Below, in pieces: positions 51,861-64,000 of a stretch of DNA of 64,000 nt. The notes below the pieces were generated by a model. That model did no database searches and was not told the origin of the DNA. It saw nothing but the letters and a program-made list of their open reading frames with translations. This DNA is from Micromonospora carbonacea. GTDB taxonomy: Bacteria; Actinomycetota; Actinomycetes; Mycobacteriales; Micromonosporaceae. Position 1 is the stretch's first letter. Every line of letters begins with the position of its first letter. Position numbers and translations under genes: made by a program. Location of the stretch: NCBI RefSeq assembly GCF_014205165.1, contig NZ_JACHMZ010000001.1, forward strand, positions 2,378,501-2,442,500. Direction: 5' to 3'.

Positions 51861-52805
51861 GTGACCATCGACGTCCACGGCCACATCAGCCCACCCGAGT
51901 CCATGAGCCCTTTCCCGATGCCGCCGAGCCTGCGCGACGTGCCCGGCATGATCGAACGCAAGCTGGCGGTCGGCATCGAGCTGACGGTGGTCGGCAGCCC
52001 GGTCGGCGCGGGGGCCATGGTGCCCGTCGCCGGCGTGGACAACTACGCGCAACCGACCGACCGGCTGCGGGCCTTTCACGACTGGCTGGCCGGACAGGTG
52101 GCCGCCCACCCCCGGCACCTGCGCGCGCTCGTGTACGCGAACCCGTTCGGCGACGACGAACACCTCGCCTGCGCGGCGCAGACCTACCGGGACGGCGCCT
52201 TCGTCGGCTTCGTGATCAACACCAGCGTCGCCGGCCGCTACCTCGACGATCCGGCCGCCGGGCAGTTCTTCGCGATGGCCGACGAGCTGGAGGCGCCGGT
52301 GCTGCTGCACGCCCCCGCGCAGCCCGCCGCGGGCACCGGCCTGACAGACCACCGGCTGCTCGAACAGCTCGGCCGGTTCTGTGACGTCACGATCGGCGTC
52401 GGGTGCTGCGTGCTCGGCGGCTGGCTGGAGAAGTTCCCCGGCCTGCGGCTGGTCGCCACCGGCGCCGGTGGCGCGCTGGCGCTGCTCGCGGAGAAGCTCG
52501 ACCTCATCTACGCACCGCCGCAATGGGCGCGGGGCGGTGGGGCGCCGGCGGCGCCGCTGCCGCTCAGCAGACCGCCGAGCGAGTACCTGCGCGCGCTGTG
52601 GGTGGACACGGCGTCACCCAGCGCCAGGGCGCTACGCGCGAACCTCGAGGTGTTCGGCGCCGACCGGATCCTGCTCGGCACCGACTCGCCGCCGCTCGTC
52701 GGCATGGAATCCCCCGTGCTCGCGGCGATCGACGGCCTACCCGTCCCGGAAGAAGACCGACGGGCCATTCGTGAAGGCAACGCTAAGCGGCTGTTCCGCT
52801 TGTGA
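51861..52805 (+). CDS. ACMSD-type amidohydrolase (possible decarboxylase)
   Basis: Metal-dependent TIM barrel, 314 residues from GTG 51861 (GGAGG 7 bp upstream). Metal ligands: the N-terminal HxH in [12 protein letters not shown], His in [11 protein letters not shown], Asp in [11 protein letters not shown], and the usual end [11 protein letters not shown]. This amidohydrolase_2 subgroup contains non-oxidative decarboxylases such as ACMSD. It might decarboxylate or hydrolyse the released polyketide acid (inference). Confidence 0.87.
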   Translation: MTIDVHGHISPPESMSPFPMPPSLRDVPGMIERKLAVGIELTVVGSPVGAGAMVPVAGVDNYAQPTDRLRAFHDWLAGQVAAHPRHLRALVYANPFGDDEHLACAAQTYRDGAFVGFVINTSVAGRYLDDPAAGQFFAMADELEAPVLLHAPAQPAAGTGLTDHRLLEQLGRFCDVTIGVGCCVLGGWLEKFPGLRLVATGAGGALALLAEKLDLIYAPPQWARGGGAPAAPLPLSRPPSEYLRALWVDTASPSARALRANLEVFGADRILLGTDSPPLVGMESPVLAAIDGLPVPEEDRRAIREGNAKRLFRL

Positions 52806-52815
52806 AGGAGACGAC

Positions 52816-53274
52816 ATGGACACCATCCAGGCCGGGAACGCGGCCCCCGTCCACTCGCGACCGCCGGACCGGGCCATCCACCGCGTCCACGAGTTCGACA
52901 TCCCGGCGGACCGCAGACGCGGCGGGGTGATCCGCACGCTTCTCAGCCCGCGCAACGCCCACTCCGTCTCCGGTTTCCTCGGCGTGGCGCGGCTGGCACC
53001 CGGGGAGCGGATCGCCGAGCACTACCATCCCTACTCCGAGGAGTTCCTCTACGTGGTGACCGGCGACCTCGCCGTCGACCTCGACGGTGAGCCGTGGCAG
53101 CTGCGCGCGGGCGACGCTCTGCTGGTGCCGCCCGGCACCCGCCACCGCCTGCGCAACACCGGCGACACCGAGGTCCACGCGGTCTTCCAGCTCGGCCCGC
53201 TCGCTCCGCGTCCGGAGCTCGGGCATGTCGACACCGAGTCGGCGGAGGCTGACGCCCCGGGCGGTGGCAGATGA
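52816..53274 (+). CDS. Cupin-domain protein (whiE ORFII-like)
   Basis: 152 residues, ATG with GAAGGAGA upstream. Cupin motif 1 is [20 protein letters not shown] (HxHxxxxE) and motif 2 is [20 protein letters not shown], so a metal site is intact. Cupins are a standard part of spore-pigment clusters, placed directly before KS-alpha, as here. They are proposed to help cyclisation or oxidation. The stop overlaps the KS-alpha ATG (ATGA). Confidence 0.9.
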   Translation: MDTIQAGNAAPVHSRPPDRAIHRVHEFDIPADRRRGGVIRTLLSPRNAHSVSGFLGVARLAPGERIAEHYHPYSEEFLYVVTGDLAVDLDGEPWQLRAGDALLVPPGTRHRLRNTGDTEVHAVFQLGPLAPRPELGHVDTESAEADAPGGGR

Positions 53275-54538
53275 GACGACGGGTCGCCGTCACCGGCCTC
53301 GGCGTCGTCGCGCCGGGCGGCATCGGCATCAAGGACTTCTGGGAGCTGCTCGTGGCCGGGCGCACCGCGACCAGGGCCATGTCACTGTTCGACGCGTCCC
53401 GGTTCCGCTCACGGATCGCGGCCGAGTGCGACTTCGACCCGCTGGCCGAGGGACTGCGGCCCGAGGACGTGTATCGCCTCGACCGGCACGTGCAGTTCGG
53501 CCTGGTCGCCGCCCGCGAGGCGGTCGAGGACGCCGGGCTGAGCGCCGCGCAGGTGGACCCGTGGCGGCTCGGGGTCAGCATGGGCACCGCGGTCGGCGCG
53601 ACCATCAAGCTCGAGGACGAGTACGTGGAGGTGTCCGGCGGGGGCGCGGAGTGGCTCGTCGACCCGGCGCGGGCGCACGAGTTCCTCTACCACGCGCTGG
53701 TGCCGAGCACGCTCGCCGCCGAGGTGGCCACCGCGCACGGCGCACGAGGTCAGGTGATGACCGTGTCCACCGGCTGCACCTCCGGGCTGGACGCGGTCGG
53801 CCACGGAGCGGGGCTGATCGAGAGCGGCCGGGCCGACGTGGTGATCGCGGGCGCAGCCGACGCGCCGATCTCGCCGATCTCCGTGGCGTGCTTCGACGCG
53901 ATCAAGGCGACCAGCACCCGCAACGACGAGCCGGAGGCGGCGTCCCGGCCCTTCGACGCGACCCGCGACGGCTTCGTGCTCGGCGAGGGCGCCGCCGTGC
54001 TGGTGCTCGAGGAGATCGGGCACGCGCTGCGCCGTGGCGCGCCGATCTACTGCGAGGTCGGCGGGTTCGGCACGTTTGGCAACGCCTACCACATGACCGG
54101 CCTCACCACGTCGGGCATCGAGATGGCGCGGGCCATCACCACCGCCCTGAACCGGGCGAAGGCCGCTCCGGACGAGGTCGGCTACGTCAACGCCCACGGT
54201 TCCAGCACCAAGCAGAACGACCGGCACGAGACAGCCGCGGTGAAGCGGAGCCTCGGGGAGCACGCCCGCCGTACGCCGATGAGTTCGATCAAGTCGATGA
54301 TCGGGCACTCCCTCGGCGCGATCGGCAGCCTCGAGCTCGTGGCGTGCGTGCTCGCGATGGACCGGGGGGTCGTCCCGCCGACGGCGAACTACGCCCACCC
54401 CGACCCCGAGTGCGACCTCGACTACGTGCCGAACCAGGCGCGGGAGCTCAAGACGGACCTGGTGCTGAGCGTCGGCAGCGGGTTCGGCGGCTTCCAGTCG
54501 GCTGTCGTGCTCGACCGGGCGGGACGGAGGGGCCGCCG

Positions 54539-54542
<4 letters not shown>
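53271..54542 (+). CDS. Type II PKS ketosynthase KS-alpha
   Basis: 423 residues. Condenses malonyl-ACP units with its KS-beta partner. The active-site Cys169 lies in [14 protein letters not shown], His309 in [15 protein letters not shown], Lys in [10 protein letters not shown] and His346 in [11 protein letters not shown], so the full catalytic set is present. N-terminus [15 protein letters not shown] and end [16 protein letters not shown] are canonical. It is translationally coupled on both sides (cupin upstream, KS-beta downstream). Best fit by context is a spore-pigment-type enzyme. Confidence 0.96.
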
Positions 54543-57724
<3,182 letters not shown>

Positions 57725-57736
57725 GGAGTGTGATCC

Positions 57737-58918
57737 GTGCACGTGCAGACGACCACGACAACCTCCCCTGAATCCGTGGTGGAGGTGGCCCGGGCGGTGG
57801 CCGCCGAAGTCGACGGGAGGGGTGAGGAGATCGAGCGGGCCCGTACCCTGCCGGCGGACCTGGTCGCCCGGTTCCGGGACACCGGCCTGTTCAGCATGGC
57901 GTTGCCTGCGGTGTTCGGTGGGCTCGAGTGCCCGCCGCTGACCGTGGTCGAGGTCATCGAGGAGATGTCGCGCGCCGACCCCTCGGCGGGCTGGACACTG
58001 CTCATCGGCCAGGGGGCGGGCTTCCTCGCCTGGCTGGAGCCTGCCGCCGCGGCCGATCTGGTCGCCGTCCACCCTCGGCCGATCGTCGCGAGTTCGATGG
58101 CGCCCGCCGGCCGGGGCGAGGAGACCGGCGACGGCTACCGGCTGTCCGGCCGTTGGCCGTTCACCAGCGGGTGCGCCCACAGCGACCTGCTGATGGCCGG
58201 CTTCGTGGCGACCCGGGACGGCGTGCCGGTCACCACCGCGCAGGGGGCACCGGCGCAACGCATGGCGTTCGTGCCGGCGGGCGAGACCGACATCGTCGAC
58301 ACCTGGCGGGTGGCGGGCCTGCGGGGCACGGGCAGCCATGACGTCGTGGTGCGCGGCACCGTCGTGCCGCGGGAACTGACCGCCGACCCCTTCTTCGAAC
58401 AGGCGAAACAGCCGGGACCGCTGTACGGGGCCTCGATGTTCAGCTTCCTGATGACGATGATGGCCGGTTTCCCCCTCGGGGTGGCCCGGCGCGCGCTCGA
58501 CGAGTTCCACGCCGCCGCGCACGCGAGGACCCGCCAGCCCGCCGGCACCTCGATGGCGGAGGAACCGGTGACGCAGGCCGCGATCCTGAGGTGCGAGTCC
58601 GCGGTACGCGCGGCGCGAGCTCTCGTCGTCGACGCGATCGGCCTGGTGACCGAGGCCGTCGCGTCGGGAAACGGGGCGCCACCGCCGGTGCGGGCGCGGC
58701 TCGCGGGGGCCGTCGTGCACGCCATGACCACCGCGCGAGAGGTCGTGGAGACCGCCTTCCACTCGTGCGGCGCGAGGTCGCTGTACGCGGGGCACCCGTT
58801 GCAGCGCTGCTTCCGGGACGTTCACGCCGCGTCGCAGCACGTCGCGTTCGGCCAGGAGGCGGTCAAGCGGCTCGGCCGCATCGAGCTGGGGTTGCCGACC
58901 CCGACCTTCCTCGTCTGA
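57737..58918 (+). CDS. Acyl-CoA-dehydrogenase-fold flavin monooxygenase 2
   Basis: 393 residues, GTG with GAGGAG about 9 bp upstream. Clearly a paralogue of the gene before it, with the same order of blocks: FRDTGLFSMALPAVFGGLEC, SRADPSAGWTLLIGQGAGFL, SGRWPFTSGCAHSDLLMAGF, RVAGLRGTGSHDVVVRGTVV and CGARSLYAGHPLQRCFRDVH. Two tandem copies suggest two hydroxylation sites or a heteromeric enzyme. No dedicated flavin reductase of the HpaC type is seen; WrbA-like or LLM proteins might supply reduced flavin (inference). Confidence 0.88.
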   Translation: MHVQTTTTTSPESVVEVARAVAAEVDGRGEEIERARTLPADLVARFRDTGLFSMALPAVFGGLECPPLTVVEVIEEMSRADPSAGWTLLIGQGAGFLAWLEPAAAADLVAVHPRPIVASSMAPAGRGEETGDGYRLSGRWPFTSGCAHSDLLMAGFVATRDGVPVTTAQGAPAQRMAFVPAGETDIVDTWRVAGLRGTGSHDVVVRGTVVPRELTADPFFEQAKQPGPLYGASMFSFLMTMMAGFPLGVARRALDEFHAAAHARTRQPAGTSMAEEPVTQAAILRCESAVRAARALVVDAIGLVTEAVASGNGAPPPVRARLAGAVVHAMTTAREVVETAFHSCGARSLYAGHPLQRCFRDVHAASQHVAFGQEAVKRLGRIELGLPTPTFLV

Positions 58919-58936
58919 TGGGAAAGAGGACCGATC

Positions 58937-59287
58937 GTGAGTGAACCGGTGCACCGCACCCTGATCGTCGCGAGACTGAACGACGGCGCGGAACGGACGG
59001 TCGCCGACCTGTTCGCCGCGTCGGACGCCACGGACCTGCCGCAGCGGATCGGCGTGCGCAGCCGCACGCTGTTCGAGTTCCACGGGCTGTACTTCCACCT
59101 GATCGAGACCGACGCGGAGTTCCGCGCGCGCGTGGACGAGGCGCGGCGTGACCCACTGTTCGTCAACCTGAGCGCCGACCTCGAGCCCTACGTCACCCCG
59201 TACGACCCGCAGCGGTGGCGGTCCCCGGTGGACGCCATGGCGAGATCCTTCTACCACTGGGACAACCCGCGGAGGAGCCAAGCATGA
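58937..59287 (+). CDS. TcmI-family polyketide cyclase
   Basis: 116 residues, GTG start with GGGAAAGAGG upstream. Small ferredoxin-like fold of the Cyclase_polyket family: HRTLIVARLNDGAERTVADL, LPQRIGVRSRTLFEFHGLYF, LIETDAEFRARVDEAR and a C-terminal SFYHWDNP. It catalyses late ring closure, as TcmI and WhiE-ORFVII do. Its stop overlaps the O-methyltransferase ATG by 4 bp. Confidence 0.93.
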   Translation: MSEPVHRTLIVARLNDGAERTVADLFAASDATDLPQRIGVRSRTLFEFHGLYFHLIETDAEFRARVDEARRDPLFVNLSADLEPYVTPYDPQRWRSPVDAMARSFYHWDNPRRSQA

Positions 59288-60345
59288 CCCAGGTGTCAGC
59301 AGTGCCGTCGGCGGCGCCGTCGTCCGAGCCGCCACCCCAGTTGCAGGACCGTGCCGTCATCATGCGCCTGATGTTCGGCGCCTGGTTGCAGCAGGCGTTG
59401 TACGTCGCGGCCAAGCTGGACGTCGCGGACGCGCTGGCCGACGGGCCCAGAGACATCGAGGCGCTGGCCGGGGAGGTCGGTGCCGATCCGACGGCCCTGG
59501 CCCGGTTCCTGCGGGCCCTGGTCTCGGCCGGGGTCTTCGCCGAGCCGTCGCCCGGCCGGTTCGAGCTGAACGGGCCGGCCGAGTACCTGCGCTCGTCGGT
59601 GCCGAACACCCACAAGTACATCGCGATCCTGCACGGCGAGGAGGCGTACGCGGCGTGCGCGGAGGTGCTGCACACCGCGCACACCGGGCGGCCGGCGTTC
59701 GACGTGGTGTACGGAAAGCCGTACTTCTCCTACATCGCCGAGGACCCGAAGGCCCGTGCGACATTCGACGCCGCGATGGGTCGGGAGACCGCGGTGCCCC
59801 TGGTGGTCGCGCAGTGCGACTTCGGCGCCGAGGGCACGGTCGTGGACGTGGGCGGTGGCGTGGGCGCGTTGCTGGCAGCGGTGCTCGTCGACCGGCCGGG
59901 GCTCACCGGCGTGCTGTTCGACCTGCCGGAGTCCTCCGACGCGGCGCGCGAGCACCTGGCCGGCCTCGGCCTGGCCGCCAGGGTGCGGGTGGTCGGCGGC
60001 ACCGCCTTCGACTCCGTGCCGGCGGGTGGGGACGTCTACACGATCTCGCGGGTGCTGCACGACTTCGACGACGAGCAGGTGCTGACCATCCTCGGCAACG
60101 TCCGCTCCGCGATGAGCCCGTCGGCGCGGCTCATGGTCTTCGACGCGCTGCTGACCGAACGGCCGGGCTTCAACCCGGGTCGCATGGCAGATCTCGGCAT
60201 GCTGATGGTGCTCGGCGGGCGCTATCGCACCGAGGCCGAGATGCGCGACTTGTTGTCGCGGGCGGGTTTCCGGGTGACCGAGGTGAGGCACGCCCGGGAT
60301 GCCGACCCGCGCGCCGAGAGCGTGCTGGAGGCGGTGCCGGCCTGA
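59284..60345 (+). CDS. SAM-dependent O-methyltransferase 2
   Basis: 353 residues, paralogue of the gene at 38574. The dimerisation domain (LMFGAWLQQALYVAAKLDVA; IEALAGEVGADPTALARFLR) precedes the SAM motif TVVDVGGGVGALLAAVLVDR near residues 181-200 and ISRVLHDFDDEQVLTILGNV. It is translationally coupled to the TcmI-type cyclase, so it probably acts right after or during final cyclisation. It ends the long rightward operon; a shared terminator follows. Confidence 0.93.
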   Translation: MTQVSAVPSAAPSSEPPPQLQDRAVIMRLMFGAWLQQALYVAAKLDVADALADGPRDIEALAGEVGADPTALARFLRALVSAGVFAEPSPGRFELNGPAEYLRSSVPNTHKYIAILHGEEAYAACAEVLHTAHTGRPAFDVVYGKPYFSYIAEDPKARATFDAAMGRETAVPLVVAQCDFGAEGTVVDVGGGVGALLAAVLVDRPGLTGVLFDLPESSDAAREHLAGLGLAARVRVVGGTAFDSVPAGGDVYTISRVLHDFDDEQVLTILGNVRSAMSPSARLMVFDALLTERPGFNPGRMADLGMLMVLGGRYRTEAEMRDLLSRAGFRVTEVRHARDADPRAESVLEAVPA

Positions 60346-60369
60346 CCGGTGTCATCCGTGCCACCGGAC

Positions 60370-60409
60370 GCCTGAGCCCCGGTACGTGGCCGCGTACCGG
60401 GGCTCAGGC
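60370..60409. terminator. 17-bp perfect hairpin, bidirectional terminator
   Basis: Arms 60370-60386 (GCCTGAGCCCCGGTACG) and 60393-60409 pair perfectly around TGGCCG. It lies between convergent genes (methyltransferase stop 60345, SDR stop 60420) and can end both transcripts. Confidence 0.85.
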
Positions 60410-60419
60410 TTGTCTCAGG

Positions 60420-61193
60420 TCAGGACATACCGCCGGTGACCCGGACGATCTCGCCGGTGATGCTCTTGTTCGCCTGGGACGCGAGGAACACCACGGCATC
60501 GGCCACGTGCTGGCAGGACGGCAACTGGCCGGTGGGGAGGCGGGAGGTCTGCTCGTCCATGAGGGCCTGGGGAATCTCGAACGGCAGGTCCTTGCCGTCG
60601 ATGACCCAGCCCGGCATGACCACGTTGACGAGCACGCCGTCGCGCCCGACCTCCCAGGAGAGGCTCCTGCTCGCGCCGTAGAGACCCGACTTCGCCGCGG
60701 TGTAGGCGACCGAGCCGACCATGCCGCGCTCGACGAGCGAGGTGGAGACGTTGACGATCCGGCCGCTACCGCTGCGTCGCAGCGCGGGCAGCGCGGCCTG
60801 CAGCACCTGCAACTGCGCGGTCAGGTTCGCGTCGATGAGAGTGACCCAGCTGTCGTCGGTCTCGTCCTCGAACTTCCGGGGGCCCTGGGTCGGATTGTGG
60901 TCCGCCCAGCGCACCGCGTTGTTCACGAGGACGTCCAGCCCGCCCCACTTCTCCACGACGGCATCGATCAGCCTGGCGGGAGCACCGCTGTCCTCGAGGT
61001 CGAACGGCACGGTGTGGGCGGTGCCGCCCTCCTGCTCCACCCGGGCGGCCACCTTCTCGGCCGCCTCCTTGTTCGACTTGTACGTCAACGTGACGCGTGC
61101 GCCCTCCCGTCCGAACGCGATCGCGGTCGCCGCTCCGATGTTCGATGATCCGCCCGTGACGAGCACGGCGCGGTCTCGAAGGCCCAAGTCCAT
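60420..61193 (-). CDS. Short-chain dehydrogenase/reductase 2 (FabG-like)
   Basis: 257 residues, ATG with CAGGAGG upstream. VLVTGGSSNIGAATAIAFGR is the nucleotide loop, DVLVNNAVRWADHN replaces NNAG by NNAV, and the catalytic Tyr164-x-x-x-Lys168 is in VAYTAAKSG. It may be a polyketide ketoreductase, but it is transcribed apart from the minimal PKS and toward it. It is divergent from the second flavodoxin gene, with an operator-like inverted repeat between them. Confidence 0.91.
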   Translation of the reverse strand: MDLGLRDRAVLVTGGSSNIGAATAIAFGREGARVTLTYKSNKEAAEKVAARVEQEGGTAHTVPFDLEDSGAPARLIDAVVEKWGGLDVLVNNAVRWADHNPTQGPRKFEDETDDSWVTLIDANLTAQLQVLQAALPALRRSGSGRIVNVSTSLVERGMVGSVAYTAAKSGLYGASRSLSWEVGRDGVLVNVVMPGWVIDGKDLPFEIPQALMDEQTSRLPTGQLPSCQHVADAVVFLASQANKSITGEIVRVTGGMS

Positions 61194-61218
61194 TCATCCT
61201 CCTGTAGATACTTGCCCG

Positions 61219-61236
61219 GCTAACTAATATGTTAGC
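61219..61236. promoter_or_regulatory. Inverted repeat operator between SDR and flavodoxin-exporter genes
   Basis: GCTAAC (61219-61224) and GTTAGC (61231-61236) flank TAATAT in an 84-bp divergent AT-rich promoter region. It is centred where promoters for both directions must lie. The partial MarR gene at 63554, downstream of the exporter, is the natural candidate binder. Confidence 0.6.
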
Positions 61237-61277
61237 TTGGTGCCAGACTTGGTTGGGCAGCAGGGGAAAGGAAATGC

Positions 61278-61895
61278 ATGTCGGTCCGCGTGCTTGTCGC
61301 GTTCTACAGCACTACCGGAACTACGCGTCGCCTCGCCGAGGCGGTGTCGGAGGGGGCTGAGAAGGAGGGCGCCGAGGTGCGGCTGCGCCGCGCCCAGGAG
61401 ACCGCGCCGCCCCAGGTGATCGCGGCGAACCCGGACTGGGTCGCGAACCTGGACGCCTCCGCGCACCTGGCGCCGCCGACGCACGACGACCTGCGGTGGG
61501 CCGACGCCATCATCATCGGCTCGCCCACCAGGTACGGCAACCTCGCCTCCCCGATCATGCAGTTCCTCGAAACCACCGGTCCGTTGTGGTTCGTCGACGA
61601 GTTGGCCGACAAGGTCGTCGGTGGTCTCGTGAGCGTCGGCACCGCGCACGGTGGGCACGAGTCCACGCTGCTTGCGCTGTCGCACGTGTTCCACCACTGG
61701 GGTGCGATCTACGTCTCTCCCGGCTACCTCGGCGACGAGTTGAAGGCCATCGGCAATCCGTACGGGGTGTCCGCCCTCGCCTCGATCGGCCAGCCTGGTC
61801 CCTCCGGCGCGGAGCTGAGCGCGGCGCGCGTCTACGGTGCCCGGGTCGCCGAGGTCGCGCGGCGCATGACGGCCGGCAGCCGGCAGAGGGAATGA
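61278..61895 (+). CDS. WrbA-like flavodoxin / NAD(P)H:quinone oxidoreductase 2
   Basis: 205 residues, ATG with GGGGAAAGG 6-9 bp upstream. FMN loops VLVAFYSTTGTTRRLAEAVS, IIIGSPTRYGNLASPIMQFL and GTAHGGHESTLLALSHVFHH are strong WrbA hallmarks. It is coupled to the MFS exporter gene (ATGA overlap), so it may reduce the quinone product before export or protect the producer from redox cycling (inference). Confidence 0.92.
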   Translation: MSVRVLVAFYSTTGTTRRLAEAVSEGAEKEGAEVRLRRAQETAPPQVIAANPDWVANLDASAHLAPPTHDDLRWADAIIIGSPTRYGNLASPIMQFLETTGPLWFVDELADKVVGGLVSVGTAHGGHESTLLALSHVFHHWGAIYVSPGYLGDELKAIGNPYGVSALASIGQPGPSGAELSAARVYGARVAEVARRMTAGSRQRE

Positions 61896-63265
61896 CCGCG
61901 CGCGAACGGACGCCGAGCAGCACACGCGGGGCCGACCGTTGGGGCGCGGTGGTCGCGGTTGGGATCACGGTGTTCATCACCGGGGCGGACATGACGATCG
62001 TCGGCGTCGCGTTGCCGACGCTCGGCACCGACCTGGGGGTCGGGCCGACCACCGTGCAGTGGGTGGTCCTCGGGTACGCGCTGCCGCTGGTCGCCCTCGG
62101 CCTGCCGCTCGGCCGCTGGGCGGACACCATGTCGAAGCGGCAGGCGTTCCTCCTCGCGGTCTGCGGCTTCGGCGTGGCTAGCGTGCTGGTGGCGGTGGCG
62201 GACCGTCTCGGCACGGTGGTCGCGGCACGCGTGATGCAGGGTCTGTTCGGCGCGTTGATCTCCGCGCTGGTGCTCGCCACCATCGCCCGCTCGGTCCGGC
62301 CGCAGATGATGGGCCGCGCGGTCGGGGTGGTCGCCGCGTTGGGCCCGCTGGGCGCCGCCGTCGGGCCCGCGCTCGGTGGCGCGCTGATCGAGGCATCCGG
62401 GTGGCGTTCGGTGTTCCTGATCAATGTGCCGATCTGCTTCGTCGCGGGCTGGCTCGGCCTCCGCTCGATCCCCGCAGACGACATGGGGCTGGCGCTGCCG
62501 AGGCGGTCGTGGCTCCTCGACGCGATATTGCTCGGGGCCGGCGGCACGGCGTTTCTCCTCGGCCTCCAGGCGGCCGATCCAACACGCGGCACACCGATCC
62601 TGGCATTGTCGCTGTTGGTCCTCGCCATCGTCGTGACGGCCGTGTGGACGCGGCGACCAGACGCACGCGTGGCCCTGGGCATGCTCGCCGACCCGTTGCC
62701 GAGGTACTGGCTGATCGCGTCGTGCTGCGGCGGGGCCGTGACGGGGACGCTCGGCTTCCTGGCGCCGTTCCACCTGACGGACGGTCTGCGCGTTTCCCCC
62801 ACGGTGGCCGGTCTCGTGCTGCTGGCTCTCCCCGCCGGCATGGTCGCGGCCGCTCCTTTCGGCGGGATGATCGGTGATCGGTGGGGCCATCACCGGGCAG
62901 GGGTGCTCGGCACCGCGCTCGTGCTCACCGGCACCGTCGCGCTGCTGGGGGCGTCGGGTGACTGGCGCGCGGCCGACCTCGCGTGGCGTCTCGCTCTGGT
63001 CGGCGCGGGCACCGGCCTGCTCGCCGGCCCGTGCCAGGCTGCGGTGATGAACGCGGTGTCGCCGGACCGGGGCGCGACCGCGGGCGCGTTCTCCTCGCTC
63101 ACGCTCAATCTCGGGTTCGCCATCGGGCCTCCGTTGGGCGTTCTCACCTGGCGGATGGGCGGTGGCTCGCCCGCCGACATCCCGGCCGGCTACACGACGG
63201 CGGTCGTGACGGCCGCGCTCTCGCTGCTCGCGGTGTGCATGGTCGTGGTGAGCAGGCGGGCCTGA
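61892..63265 (+). CDS. MFS drug exporter, DHA2 (14-helix) type
   Basis: 457 residues with about 14 hydrophobic helices. The first helices WGAVVAVGITVFITGADMTI and VVLGYALPLVALGLPLGRWA with GRWADTMSKR form the A-motif-like loop. The motif C region LGPLGAAVGPALGGALIEAS lies in helix 5, marking a proton-coupled exporter. It probably exports the polyketide and gives self-resistance. It is translationally coupled to the preceding flavodoxin gene and followed by a MarR regulator. Confidence 0.92.
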   Translation: MTARERTPSSTRGADRWGAVVAVGITVFITGADMTIVGVALPTLGTDLGVGPTTVQWVVLGYALPLVALGLPLGRWADTMSKRQAFLLAVCGFGVASVLVAVADRLGTVVAARVMQGLFGALISALVLATIARSVRPQMMGRAVGVVAALGPLGAAVGPALGGALIEASGWRSVFLINVPICFVAGWLGLRSIPADDMGLALPRRSWLLDAILLGAGGTAFLLGLQAADPTRGTPILALSLLVLAIVVTAVWTRRPDARVALGMLADPLPRYWLIASCCGGAVTGTLGFLAPFHLTDGLRVSPTVAGLVLLALPAGMVAAAPFGGMIGDRWGHHRAGVLGTALVLTGTVALLGASGDWRAADLAWRLALVGAGTGLLAGPCQAAVMNAVSPDRGATAGAFSSLTLNLGFAIGPPLGVLTWRMGGGSPADIPAGYTTAVVTAALSLLAVCMVVVSRRA

Positions 63266-63553
63266 CTCCGGTCGCGTGAGCAGCATCTCGTCAGGGATCG
63301 CGTGCGCTCGGGCTTCGCGGCAGGCGTACCCGCGCCTCAGGAATGCGCAGGCGACATCCCGACCAGAAACCGTGACCGGGCAAAGCGGGTGTAGAGTCCC
63401 GCGTCAGGCGAAACTGTGGGCGGGACACCGGTCCCCGTCGATCGTCTCGCCTGGCGCAACGCCGCGGCAGGAACAATTCGACGAAGAGCGTGGCGGCCGC
63501 CCGGCAACCGCGGTCCTGCGGTGCTGTGTCGGCCACGGGGGGGCTACGTCACC

Positions 63554-64000
63554 ATGGGGGGCACAGGTTCCGAGGTCGACTTCACCCAAACCGTGCTGTA
63601 CAGAATGGCTCGCCTGGCGAAGCTGTACCGCAACGAGCTGGCGAAGAAGCTGACTCAGCTGGACATCTACATCGGCCAAGAACAGGTTCTGCTCAACATC
63701 AGGGAGCCTGAGGGTGTGTCGCAGGCGGAGCTGGGTGATCGAGTCAAGGCGACTCCGGCCACGTTGACCAAGATGCTGCAGCGCATGGAACGCGGTGGAC
63801 TGGTCCGTCGTGAACGCAGCGACAGCCGGGGCAGGGCGAGCCGGGTGTTCCTGACCGAGTATGGCTGGGCCACCCGACACACGGTGGAGAGACTCTGGCA
63901 GCAGGCGGAGAGCAGGCTCACCGCCGGACTGACCCGGGAGGAGGCCGTTGCGCTGTCGCGGCTGTTGGACAAACTCACGGCCGGGGAAGTGACCCCGCGC
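63554..64000 (+). CDS. MarR-family transcriptional regulator 2 (partial, runs off right edge)
   Basis: 149 codons visible, no stop before the window end. ATG 63554 is preceded by GGGGGGG 10-16 bp upstream. Winged helix: YIGQEQVLLNIREPEGVSQA, ELGDRVKATPATLTKMLQRM and wing RRERSDSRGRASRVFLTEYG. Length already equals a typical MarR protein, so little is missing. Its place after the exporter suggests it represses the flavodoxin-exporter unit via the GCTAAC/GTTAGC site. Confidence 0.9.
   Translation, partial: MGGTGSEVDFTQTVLYRMARLAKLYRNELAKKLTQLDIYIGQEQVLLNIREPEGVSQAELGDRVKATPATLTKMLQRMERGGLVRRERSDSRGRASRVFLTEYGWATRHTVERLWQQAESRLTAGLTREEAVALSRLLDKLTAGEVTPR

Overview
The window is very GC-rich DNA with many GTG starts, short or overlapping gene junctions and long exported hydrolases. 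This is typical of a filamentous actinomycete. A Micromonospora-like (Micromonosporaceae) host is my best guess, but nothing in the window proves the genus. I recognised no rRNA, tRNA, CRISPR array, insertion sequence or phage gene.

Region 1 (1-13.1 kb) is ordinary uptake and secretion. A minus-strand oligopeptide-type ABC importer (lipoprotein truncated by the left edge, plus two permeases) follows a Gfo/Idh/MocA dehydrogenase. Next come a secreted M14 zinc carboxypeptidase with tandem terminator hairpins, a PucR-type regulator divergent from a DapA-fold protein that lacks the family's catalytic lysine, a secreted M6 metalloprotease, and two small lipoproteins, one thioredoxin-like. Region 2 (13.1-18.2 kb) holds a Tat-exported sugar isomerase-like TIM barrel and a 1072-residue secreted ThuA / glucose-sorbosone-dehydrogenase / PKD / carbohydrate-binding protein, downstream of a 26-bp near-perfect palindrome.

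Region 3 (18.4-31.5 kb) looks like a sulfated cell-surface glycan locus. It has two GT4 glycosyltransferases, a Wzy-like polymerase, a Wzz-like chain-length protein, a Wzx-like flippase, a clan-A glycoside hydrolase lipoprotein and five sulfotransferases, arranged as a forward operon, a convergent reverse operon and a second forward operon. Region 4 (31.6-36.3 kb) is an X-Pro dipeptidyl-peptidase/CocE hydrolase, a GH64 beta-1,3-glucanase with a ricin-type lectin domain, and a DHFR-like reductase.

Region 5 (36.8-64 kb) is an aromatic (type II) polyketide biosynthetic gene cluster. The core order is FAD monooxygenase, SchA/CurD protein, cupin, KS-alpha, KS-beta/CLF, ACP, SRPBCC cyclase, TcmI-type cyclase. 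This is the gene order of spore-pigment (whiE/sch/cur) clusters, with extra genes inserted: a beta-hydroxyacid-dehydrogenase-like reductase, a metal amidohydrolase and two acyl-CoA-dehydrogenase-fold flavoproteins. Around it lies a dense set of redox tailoring genes: an F420-dependent glucose-6-phosphate dehydrogenase, two LLM-class oxidoreductases, two WrbA-like flavodoxins, a hemerythrin protein, a Gfo/Idh dehydrogenase, two SDRs and an exported quinoprotein. There are also two O-methyltransferases, a 14-helix MFS exporter, one TetR and two MarR regulators. No glycosyltransferase, KS-III, acyltransferase or PPTase is present. The cluster probably continues past the right edge, because the last MarR gene is still open there. 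The product cannot be named from sequence alone; I infer a long-chain, highly oxidised, O-methylated aromatic polyketide.
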